From positions 1-64,000 of the forward strand of contig JBBQQC010000018.1 in assembly GCA_038216465.1 (NCBI GenBank): a stretch of DNA of 64,000 nucleotides, read 5' to 3'. The position numbers and the translations under genes are program-made. Positions within the stretch are counted from its first letter, which is position 1. Every line of letters begins with the position of its first letter. The DNA comes from JACCZX01 sp038216465 (GTDB lineage Bacteria > Pseudomonadota > Gammaproteobacteria > Burkholderiales > Burkholderiaceae_F). A model generated the notes under the pieces. It did not search any database, was not told the DNA's origin, and saw nothing but the letters and a program-made list of their open reading frames with translations. Positions 17,078-24,010 of this stretch are shown here, piece by piece.

Positions 17078-17803
17078 GTGACGCAGGCACTATTTCGCGA
17101 AGACGCCTACCTGCGCGAGTGCGACGCTACCGTCACGCGGATAAGCGACGACGGCGTCGAGCTGGATCGCACGGTTTTTTATCCGCTGGGGGGCGGGCAG
17201 GCCGGTGATACCGGCTCTGTCACGACGGCCGCCGGCGCGCGGCTGCGTGTGATTGATACACGCAAGGTCAAGCGCGAGGGCGCGACGCCCGACGATGCGC
17301 TGCACGTGATCGAGCCCATCGACGGCTGGCAATCGCAGTTGGCCGTGGGGAGCCGGGTGCACGCGTACATCGACTGGGACCGGCGTTACCGCCACATGCG
17401 CTTCCACACCGCGACTCATTTGCTGTGCGCGGTGGTCAAGCAAATGGTCGATGGATGCAGCATCACGAACGACTACGCACGTCTCGACTTCGCGATGACT
17501 GACTTGCTGGACAAGCAGCACGTCCAGGAGGGGCTCGATGCGTTGATCGCGACCGCGACTCCGGTCGCGTGCGAATGGATCAGCGACGATGAAATGCGCG
17601 CCAATCCGCAGCTCGTCAAGTCGATGAGCGTCAGCCCGCCTATCGGTTTCGGACGCGTGCGACTGCTGCGGGTACACGATATCGACCTGCAGCCGTGCGG
17701 CGGGACGCATGTGGCCAACACCGCGGAGATCGGCGCGGTGCGCGTGGCAAAGATCGAAAAGAAAAGTGCGAAGACGCGCCGCGTCGTGCTCGAGTTTGCA
17801 TAG
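17078..17803 (+). CDS. AlaX-type alanyl-tRNA editing protein
   Basis: The 241-residue protein matches the stand-alone editing domain of alanyl-tRNA synthetase. The zinc-binding residues are HTATHLL (His110, His114) and CGGTHVANTAEIG (Cys207, His211). The N-terminal YPLGGGQAGDTG motif is the usual editing-domain signature. It hydrolyses mischarged Ser-tRNA(Ala) and perhaps Gly-tRNA(Ala) in trans. The start is a GTG at 17078. It is longer than the minimal AlaX-S form and matches the AlaX-M class. Confidence 0.93.
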   Translation: MTQALFREDAYLRECDATVTRISDDGVELDRTVFYPLGGGQAGDTGSVTTAAGARLRVIDTRKVKREGATPDDALHVIEPIDGWQSQLAVGSRVHAYIDWDRRYRHMRFHTATHLLCAVVKQMVDGCSITNDYARLDFAMTDLLDKQHVQEGLDALIATATPVACEWISDDEMRANPQLVKSMSVSPPIGFGRVRLLRVHDIDLQPCGGTHVANTAEIGAVRVAKIEKKSAKTRRVVLEFA

Positions 17804-17863
17804 CTCACCGAACGTATCAATAGCCGCATAACAAGATCTGCGGCCGCGCAGTAGCATCGCTTC

Positions 17864-19387
17864 GTGCGCAGATCGCATTCTCAGAAAATGCCGACCAGCC
17901 GACGCTCGTTTTTGCAAGGCTCGGGCGCGCTCGCCGCCGCGAGCTTCAGCAATCTGCTCGCCGCGCTGCACGCGCACGCGGCCGCCTGCGGCGGCTTCTC
18001 GAATCAGTTCGCGGGACCGTACGGCCCGATTGCACCGGTCGCCGATCAGACGACCGGGCTGCCGTTGCTGCAGTTGCCGGCGGGGTTTCACTACGCGTCG
18101 TTCGCATGGAGCGGCGACATGATGCTCGATGGTCGCGCTTGTCCGGATCGTCACGACGGCATGGCGGTCGTCGCGACGCGGCGCGTAGCAGATGCTGACG
18201 AACACGTACTGATTCGCAACCACGAACGTTCATTCGGATCGGCGTCGTCGATGATCGTCGCGCCGGGGCGGTATGACAGCGGTACGTTCGACGGCCGCAG
18301 CGTGCTCGGCGGCACGACCAATCTGGTATTTCGGGGCAGACAATGGATTTCGGTCGCGCCGAGCCTGGGCGGCACGCTGATTAATTGCGCCGGTGGTCCG
18401 ACGCCATGGGGCTCGTGGCTGACCTGCGAAGAAACGCTGACCAACGAATCGTCGACGCAAGGCAAGTGTCACGGCTATGTGTTCGAAGTCGCGGCTGATG
18501 CATCACAGACGACCGGCAACCCGATCGTCGGCATGGGCCGGTTTTCGCACGAGGCCGCTGCGGTGGACCCGGTCACCGGGCAGGTCTATCTCACCGAGGA
18601 TCTGCGCAACTTGTCGGGGCTTTATCGTTTCCTTCCGAAGGAGACCAAGGGCCGACTGGGATCGCTCGCGGCTGGCGGTCGTCTGCAGGCGGCGAAGGTG
18701 GTGGATAAGGACAACGCGAGTCTTGCGATCGCACGGCTGTGCGACGAATACACGCTCACGTGGATCGATATTGCGAATCCCGATCAGGATGCCGGCGTCG
18801 TCGCAGGACCACGGCTGCCGGGATTCGATGCCAATCCGCGTGGCAGCGGACCGTTTGCTCAGGCGTGGGCCGCAGGCGCGCTGCAACTCGCGCGCGGCGA
18901 AGGCATCTGGCATGCAGCGGGAAAGATCTACGTCGTTGATACGGCAACCGGCGTCGATTCCGCGAACCGGCCGGGCCGCGGCCAGGGCGCGGTGTGGGAG
19001 CTCGACCTGCCGACGATGAAGCTGAAGGCAATCTTTGTCAGTAACGACCAAGGAGTCGGAAACAATCCGGACAACATCACCGTCAGCCCGCGCGGCGGAA
19101 TACTCGTCTGCGAAGATGGCGGTGCATCGGTCGACAGATTCGGAGCGGGCGCTCGGTTGCTCGGAATCAACGCCCAGGGCGATGCGCTTATCTTCTGCAA
19201 GAACAACATCAACGTGAGCTCCAAGCAGATCAGCGGGGCGAGCAAGAGCGTCGCGCCGAGTGACTACCGCGCGTCCGAGTTTGCGGGCGCGTGCTGGGAA
19301 CCCGCCGGCCACGTACTTTTCTGCAACATTCAAACGCCTGGAATAACGTTTGCGATCTGGGGTCCATGGGGTGATGACGGGCTTTGA
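17864..19387 (+). CDS. Tat-exported PhoX-like protein (DUF839)
   Basis: The 507-residue protein has a twin-arginine signal (TSRRSFLQGSGALAAASF) and the six-bladed propeller hallmarks of the PhoX/DUF839 family: WGSWLTCEET (about 185-194), MGRFSHEAAAVDPVTGQVYLTED (about 225-245) and GNNPDNITVSPRGGILVCEDG near 400. PhoX enzymes are Ca/Fe-dependent alkaline phosphatases in the periplasm; this one keeps the Glu/Asp-rich signature segments but phosphatase activity is unproven. The track start is a GTG at 17864; an in-frame ATG at 17888 (MPTSRRSF) is an equally good start and places the Tat motif close to the N-terminus. Its end overlaps the following acetyltransferase gene. Confidence 0.85.
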   Translation: MRRSHSQKMPTSRRSFLQGSGALAAASFSNLLAALHAHAAACGGFSNQFAGPYGPIAPVADQTTGLPLLQLPAGFHYASFAWSGDMMLDGRACPDRHDGMAVVATRRVADADEHVLIRNHERSFGSASSMIVAPGRYDSGTFDGRSVLGGTTNLVFRGRQWISVAPSLGGTLINCAGGPTPWGSWLTCEETLTNESSTQGKCHGYVFEVAADASQTTGNPIVGMGRFSHEAAAVDPVTGQVYLTEDLRNLSGLYRFLPKETKGRLGSLAAGGRLQAAKVVDKDNASLAIARLCDEYTLTWIDIANPDQDAGVVAGPRLPGFDANPRGSGPFAQAWAAGALQLARGEGIWHAAGKIYVVDTATGVDSANRPGRGQGAVWELDLPTMKLKAIFVSNDQGVGNNPDNITVSPRGGILVCEDGGASVDRFGAGARLLGINAQGDALIFCKNNINVSSKQISGASKSVAPSDYRASEFAGACWEPAGHVLFCNIQTPGITFAIWGPWGDDGL

Positions 19388-19961
19388 GTCGCGAGCGGAT
19401 GCAGAGATGCAGACGCTCGCAACGCCGGAACTGACGCTCGAGCCGCTATGTAGTGAACATGCGGCAGCGATGTTCGATGTGCTCAGCGACCAAGCGATCT
19501 ACCGCTATCTCGACTCGGCGCCGCCGCTGTCGGTCGAACAGTTGCGCGCGCTTTACACGCGACTGGAACCACGCCGATCGCCCGATGGCCACGCCGTCTG
19601 GTTGAACTGGGTGATCCTTCCGCACGGACGACCACCGGTCGGGTATGTGCAAGCCACCGTGACTTCGGTGTGCGACGCGTATATCGCGTACGTTCTCGCG
19701 AGCCGACACTGGGGCCGGGGTTACGCGCACGGGGCCGTGAAGGTGATGCTCGAACATCTTGCTGCCGCTTACGGTGTGATTCGATACCTTGCCACCGTCG
19801 AGATCGAGAACCAACGCTCGATCCGGCTGCTCGAGCGTCTAGGCTTTCAGCGTGCCGGCGAAAGCGACCTGCAGGGACGTCGGCTTTCAACAACTGAGCG
19901 CTTGTTTGTGCGGCGCCTGGAATCAACGGACGCAGAAAATGCACACGACCCAATCGCTTGA
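19374..19961 (+). CDS. GNAT-family N-acetyltransferase (RimJ/RimL-like)
   Basis: A GNAT protein of about 195 residues, with TPELTLEPLCSEHAAAMFDV at the N-terminus, an acetyl-CoA-binding segment ASRHWGRGYAHGAVKVML and the C-terminal IENQRSIRLLERLGFQRAGE typical of RimJ/RimL-type acetyltransferases. It moves an acetyl group from acetyl-CoA to an amine; the target is unknown. ATG at 19374 overlaps the PhoX-like gene by 14 bases; ATG at 19407 (MQTLATPEL) would remove the overlap and is possible. Its 3' end overlaps the thioesterase gene by 23 bases. Confidence 0.82.
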   Translation: MTGFESRADAEMQTLATPELTLEPLCSEHAAAMFDVLSDQAIYRYLDSAPPLSVEQLRALYTRLEPRRSPDGHAVWLNWVILPHGRPPVGYVQATVTSVCDAYIAYVLASRHWGRGYAHGAVKVMLEHLAAAYGVIRYLATVEIENQRSIRLLERLGFQRAGESDLQGRRLSTTERLFVRRLESTDAENAHDPIA

Positions 19962-20358
19962 AGTTCAGCTGGCTGCGCTTTTTCCGGGACTGATCGGGAT
20001 GCGCCTGAAACAAGCTGATAGAGATCGAATCGTCGCAACGATGCTCGTTCGTCCGGACCTGTGCACCACCGGCGGCAATCTGCATGGCGGGGCGATCATG
20101 GCTTTCGCCGACACGCTCGGGGCGATCGGCACCTTTCAGAACCTTGCAGAGGGTGCACGTACCACCACCTTAGAGTCGGCCACAAAGTTTATCGCCGGCG
20201 CTGCGGTGGGCTCAACCGTCGTCGGGGAATGCGTGCCGTTTCACCGGGGCCGCACCACCATGGTGTGGCAAACGCTGGTCAAATCGGAGGGCGGCAAGCT
20301 GTGCGCGGTAGTGACGCAGACGCAATTGGTGCTGCCTCCGGCGGAAGGCGCCGAGTGA
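19939..20358 (+). CDS. PaaI-type hot-dog thioesterase
   Basis: The 139-residue single hot-dog domain has the PaaI/YbgC-like signature GGNLHGGAIMAFADTLGA (about residues 45-62) with the conserved His-Gly-Gly and a downstream Asp; ATKFIAGAAVGSTVVGE forms the next strand. It hydrolyses an acyl-CoA or aryl-CoA thioester. The ATG at 19939 gives a normal-length protein and lies inside the end of the previous gene; the longer open frame to 19852 is not needed. Its stop overlaps the GTG of the next acetyltransferase gene. Confidence 0.85.
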   Translation: MHTTQSLEVQLAALFPGLIGMRLKQADRDRIVATMLVRPDLCTTGGNLHGGAIMAFADTLGAIGTFQNLAEGARTTTLESATKFIAGAAVGSTVVGECVPFHRGRTTMVWQTLVKSEGGKLCAVVTQTQLVLPPAEGAE

Positions 20359-20861
20359 TTCAGGTGCGAGATTTTGGGCCGGAGGACGCGGTTGTGTTTC
20401 AAGCCCTCCGTCTTGCGGCGCTGCGCGAATGTCCGTCCGCTTTTGCTTCAAGCTATGAGGAAGAGCATCGAGCATCGATCGACGTTATCGCCCAACGCCT
20501 GGTTGCCACGCCCGGTTGCTGCGTTTTGGGTGCCTGGCGGGAGTCCGACCTGGTTGGCATGCTCGGGCTGCAGCGCGAAGAGGCGCGCAAGCTGAGGCAT
20601 AAGGCTTTCGTGTGGGGAATGTACGTCGCTCCGCGCGCGCGCCGGCGCGGCACCGGACGCCTGCTGATCACGCACGCGCTGGCGCGCGCAGCGTCGATCG
20701 GAGTGCGTCAGGTGAATCTCGGTGTAAACGCAGCCAACGCCGCGGCAGTCCGACTGTACGAAGCCACGGGGTTTGCATCGTTCGGTTTAGAGCGCGGGTT
20801 TCTCCTGCTCGACGGCGAACTGCACGATGAAGTACTGATGACGCGCGTACTCGAAAGATAG
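20355..20861 (+). CDS. GNAT-family N-acetyltransferase
   Basis: A 168-residue GNAT protein starting from a GTG at 20355 that overlaps the thioesterase stop (GTGA). The coenzyme A-binding motif is MYVAPRARRRGTGRLLI, with the Q/R-x-x-G-x-G/A loop RRRGTG, and the C-terminal half reads NLGVNAANAAAVRLYEATGF. The substrate is unknown. It is the third of three overlapping genes (acetyltransferase, thioesterase, acetyltransferase), which implies joint expression. Confidence 0.86.
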   Translation: MIQVRDFGPEDAVVFQALRLAALRECPSAFASSYEEEHRASIDVIAQRLVATPGCCVLGAWRESDLVGMLGLQREEARKLRHKAFVWGMYVAPRARRRGTGRLLITHALARAASIGVRQVNLGVNAANAAAVRLYEATGFASFGLERGFLLLDGELHDEVLMTRVLER

Positions 20862-20866
20862 AATCG

Positions 20867-21775
20867 ATGAATCGCAAATTGACTCTTGCGTTCATGGCAT
20901 CGATGCTACTAGGTGCTTTCGGTTGCAGGCCCGCCGGCGCGCAGTTTGCAACGCAGCAGCAGGTCGCCCGGCTTTCGGCATCACCGGCCGACCATCGTGT
21001 TGCCTACGGAAACTCCGCCCTGCAATTTGGTGAATTACGCTTGCTCAAAGGCGAAGGGCCGCATCCGGTCGCGATCGTGATTCACGGCGGTTGCTGGTTG
21101 TCCGCGTTCGCAGACTTGCAGCTGATGGCTCCGCTTGCGGATGCTTTGACCCGATCCGGCATCGCTACCTGGAACATCGAGTTTCGCAGCGTTGACAACG
21201 CCGGCGGTGGATGGCCGGGCACATTTCTCGACGTCGCGAACGCCGTTGATCACATCCGCACTCTGGCGACAAAGTATCCGCTTGATCTGCAGGGCGTCGT
21301 CATTCTCGGTCACTCGGCGGGAGGTCATCTCGCGTTGTGGGCGGCCGGGCGCCATCGTCTGCAGCAGAAAAGTCCGCTGTTTGTAAAGAATCCGCTGCCG
21401 GTGCGCGGCGTGGTCAGCCTCGCCGGCATCAGCAATCTGCGGACTTATCCGCAGGAATCGCCGGGTTGCGGCAAGTCGGTTCCCAGACTGATCGGCGGAT
21501 CGCCCAGTGAAATGCCGGAGCGCTACCGGGATGCGTCTCCGATTGAGATGCTTCCGCTCGGCGTTAGGCAGGCGCTGATCGTCGGAGCGCACGACACGAT
21601 CGTGCGGCCGCAACACGTTCGCGCCTACGCGACTGAGGCCCAGCAGCGCGGCGATGAGGTTCAACTGGTTGTATTGGACGACGCAGCGCACTTCGAAGTC
21701 ATTGCGCCGAACTCAGTTGCTTGGCATGCGATCGAAGCAAGTGTGCGATCTTTGCTGGACACACCGACCAAGTAA
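20867..21775 (+). CDS. exported alpha/beta hydrolase (BD-FAE/esterase-like)
   Basis: The 302-residue protein has an N-terminal export signal (MNRKLTLAFMASMLLGAFGC); the Cys20 after AFG could be a lipid-attachment site, though the lipobox is weak and cleavage after AGAQ is also possible. The oxyanion-hole motif is VIHGGCW, the nucleophile elbow is GHSAGGH, and Asp and His are supplied by VGAHDTIV and DDAAHFEVI. It probably hydrolyses an ester or peptide bond outside the cytoplasm. It begins five bases after the GNAT gene at 20355 and 30 bases before a PEP-mutase-like gene. Confidence 0.87.
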   Translation: MNRKLTLAFMASMLLGAFGCRPAGAQFATQQQVARLSASPADHRVAYGNSALQFGELRLLKGEGPHPVAIVIHGGCWLSAFADLQLMAPLADALTRSGIATWNIEFRSVDNAGGGWPGTFLDVANAVDHIRTLATKYPLDLQGVVILGHSAGGHLALWAAGRHRLQQKSPLFVKNPLPVRGVVSLAGISNLRTYPQESPGCGKSVPRLIGGSPSEMPERYRDASPIEMLPLGVRQALIVGAHDTIVRPQHVRAYATEAQQRGDEVQLVVLDDAAHFEVIAPNSVAWHAIEASVRSLLDTPTK

Positions 21776-21805
21776 GCTGACTCACTCAACAGCAGGAATT
21801 TCGTA

Positions 21806-22648
21806 ATGGCAGAGACTCGTCCCAGCGTCGCCGATAAGCGAAGCGAATTTCGTCGATTGCACGACAGCGGATGTTTTGTCATTCCCAACCCGTGGGATGT
21901 CGGCAGCGCCCGCTTCCTGCAGGGCCTGGGCTTCAAGGCGCTTGCCACCACCAGTTCTGGCTTCGCGTGGTCGCGGGCGCGTCCCGACAACGGCATCTCG
22001 CGTGACATGGCGCTGGCGCACTTGCAGGAAATGGTTGCCGCCACCGACGTGCCGCTGAATGCCGACTTTGAGAGCGGCTTTGCCGTCGATGCCGCCGGTG
22101 TCGCCGAAAGCGTCCGCCTCGCCGTCGCAACCGGCGTTGCGGGTCTCTCGATAGAGGATTCGACCGGTAATACAGCGCAGCCGTTGTTCGAGCTCAGCGT
22201 TGCCGTTGAGAGGATGCGCGCGGCCCGCAGGGCGATCGACAAAGCAGGCGGTGACACGCTGCTGGTCGGACGCGCCGAATGTTTCTTTGTCGGCCGGCCT
22301 GACTTGGACGAAGCGATTGCGCGACTGAAGGCCTATTCCGAGGCGGGGGCCGATTGCCTGTATGCGCCGGGCATCCGCACGCGCGAGCAAATCGCGGCGG
22401 TGGTCACCGCAGTTGCACCGAAGCCGGTCAACCTGCTGGTGGGCTCGACGAGCGACTTGACGATGCAAGATGTTTCCGCGCTTGGCGTACGGCGAGTCAG
22501 TGTGGGCGGCGGACTCGCGCGCGCAGCATGGGGAGGCTTCATGCGCGCTGCCCGCACGCTCGCCGAGCAAGGGAAATTCGATGGATTCGCCAACGCTGCG
22601 CCGGGCCAGGAACTCAACTCGTTTTTTGCGGCAGACTCGCGCGACTAA
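21806..22648 (+). CDS. isocitrate lyase/PEP mutase family enzyme
   Basis: The 280-residue TIM-barrel protein has DADFESGF-type metal-binding residues (LNADFESGFAVDA), SIEDSTGN and VGRAECFFVGRPDLDEAI, typical of the PEP mutase/2-methylisocitrate lyase superfamily. Members cleave or rearrange C-C or C-P bonds next to a carboxylate with Mg. The missing KKCGH motif argues against a true isocitrate or methylisocitrate lyase; oxaloacetate decarboxylase-like or PEP mutase-like roles remain possible. It converges on the hydrolase gene at 22670; the 21-base gap contains a small hairpin (22650-22666). Confidence 0.85.
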   Translation: MAETRPSVADKRSEFRRLHDSGCFVIPNPWDVGSARFLQGLGFKALATTSSGFAWSRARPDNGISRDMALAHLQEMVAATDVPLNADFESGFAVDAAGVAESVRLAVATGVAGLSIEDSTGNTAQPLFELSVAVERMRAARRAIDKAGGDTLLVGRAECFFVGRPDLDEAIARLKAYSEAGADCLYAPGIRTREQIAAVVTAVAPKPVNLLVGSTSDLTMQDVSALGVRRVSVGGGLARAAWGGFMRAARTLAEQGKFDGFANAAPGQELNSFFAADSRD

Positions 22649-22649
22649 C

Positions 22650-22666
22650 CGTCAGCGCAACTGACG
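22650..22666. terminator. small hairpin between convergent genes
   Basis: CGTCAG and CTGACG form a six-base perfect stem around a five-base loop, between the stop codons at 22648 and 22670. There is no T-run on either side, so a terminator role is only suggested by position. Confidence 0.25.
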
Positions 22667-22669
22667 CTG

Positions 22670-24010
22670 CTAAAGGAGCGCGCGGAGCGCCTTAACGGTT
22701 TCGGCCTGGCGAAAATAGTTGGTGTGGTGCACAGTCGGCGAGTCGTCGAACCGTGTGATGTTTTTGTCGCCGATCAGCAGCCGGTGCAACGCCGGCAGGC
22801 CGGCACCGGCGGTATCGCCTTCGACCGGTCCGAACATCGAGCGGGTATCGACTACCAGATCGTTGGGGGCATCGAAAATCAGGCCTGCTGCGCCGTATTT
22901 CAGCTGGTCGCCAACATGCGTAAGTCGACGCCAGAAGCGCCAGCCCGCATCGCTCTCGATCGGTTTGAAGTTGCCGCTGACGGCATGAAAGCGTGGGCCG
23001 GGCGCCCAGTGTGCACCGAAGAGTCGCAGCATTTCCGCATTGTTACTGACGCGCGATTGGCTCGCGAGGCCCGGGACCGTGACCACCGCTACATCGGCCA
23101 GCGGAAGGTCGGCGCCCAGCTGAAGTATCTTGCCCAGGATCTGCGCGAGTCCCGTGACGACGGTCATGAAAGGTAGAACGGTCGACGCCACCGTGCTGAC
23201 AGCCGCCATGCCCTTCGCCGCCGTTGCCAGATGATCGAGCGCTTGCCGCAGCCGCGCCGGCGACGCGAGCGACGTTCCGACCAATGGCGAGCCGACGAAC
23301 ATCACATAGCCGACATTGCGCTTTGAAAGCCGTAGCCACCACGCAGCGACCAGCCCGCCGCGGCTGTGGCAGATCACGTCGATCGTTGCTGACACACCGG
23401 CGAGAGCGATTTCGAGATCGAGTGCATTAATCCACGGACTGACCGCAAGGGTCGGGTGGTCGAAAGCGAGAATAGCGGCGTACTCTTTCTCGACCTCGGC
23501 AAGATACTTTTTGCCTTCCGGCGTTGCCGTCAGGTCGTCAAAGAACATGTCGCTCTTGCTGAAGGTGCCGTGGATCAACAGCAGTACGCGCTTCGTCGTC
23601 GTTATCTTCGGCCGCGGCATCGGCTCCAGTTGTCCGCCGCGCCACTGTCGCATGCCCTGATTCGGCGTCAACGTTTGGTCGAGCCCAGCGATGCGCTCCA
23701 GTACTTCGTTGGTGGGCAGATCCTGAATCGGAATCGTGCGCACCGGTGTGCCATCGATCAGCGGAACGGAGCGGCGCAGCGCACGTCGGCGGCCGCCACG
23801 CCGTGGCGGCGGCTCGTAGACCCAGCGCATCAACCCGTCATCCTCGATCAGCGTCAGCGTCGCGTTGCTGCTGAAGTCACTCGCCAGCGTCCCGCGGCGT
23901 CGGCGCAATGCGGCCGGCTCGCTGCGCGGCGCCGCTTCGATCGCTGGCCCTCCCAGTTGGCTGATGGCTTCGTCCAGACAGCTCTCGAAGGAAGCGGGCT
24001 GGCTGCTCAT
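22670..24010 (-). CDS. alpha/beta hydrolase partner of the CHAT/transglutaminase protein
   Basis: The 446-residue protein has an alpha/beta-hydrolase core from about residue 140: LLLIHGTFSKSD (His147, oxyanion region), nucleophile elbow VICHSRGGLVAAWW (Ser216), then IFDAPNDLVVDT (Asp384 or Asp388) and SPTVHHTNYF (His428/429) as likely acid and base. The first 140 residues are Arg-rich and not recognised; they include a short hydrophobic stretch-free region with RRGGRRRAL. It looks like the DUF7379/PGAP1-like lipase-esterase group. The ATG overlaps the stop of the CHAT-like gene (24010-24007), so the two products are made together. There is no signal peptide, so it should act in the cytoplasm or at its membrane, perhaps as a lipase-type effector. 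Confidence 0.8.
   Translation of the reverse strand: MSSQPASFESCLDEAISQLGGPAIEAAPRSEPAALRRRRGTLASDFSSNATLTLIEDDGLMRWVYEPPPRRGGRRRALRRSVPLIDGTPVRTIPIQDLPTNEVLERIAGLDQTLTPNQGMRQWRGGQLEPMPRPKITTTKRVLLLIHGTFSKSDMFFDDLTATPEGKKYLAEVEKEYAAILAFDHPTLAVSPWINALDLEIALAGVSATIDVICHSRGGLVAAWWLRLSKRNVGYVMFVGSPLVGTSLASPARLRQALDHLATAAKGMAAVSTVASTVLPFMTVVTGLAQILGKILQLGADLPLADVAVVTVPGLASQSRVSNNAEMLRLFGAHWAPGPRFHAVSGNFKPIESDAGWRFWRRLTHVGDQLKYGAAGLIFDAPNDLVVDTRSMFGPVEGDTAGAGLPALHRLLIGDKNITRFDDSPTVHHTNYFRQAETVKALRALL

Noticed and set aside
17090..18223. Long minus-strand frame (377 codons) opposite the AlaX gene and PhoX-like gene
   Set aside because: It spans the boundary between two good genes on the other strand and its sequence is Arg/His-rich without family features.
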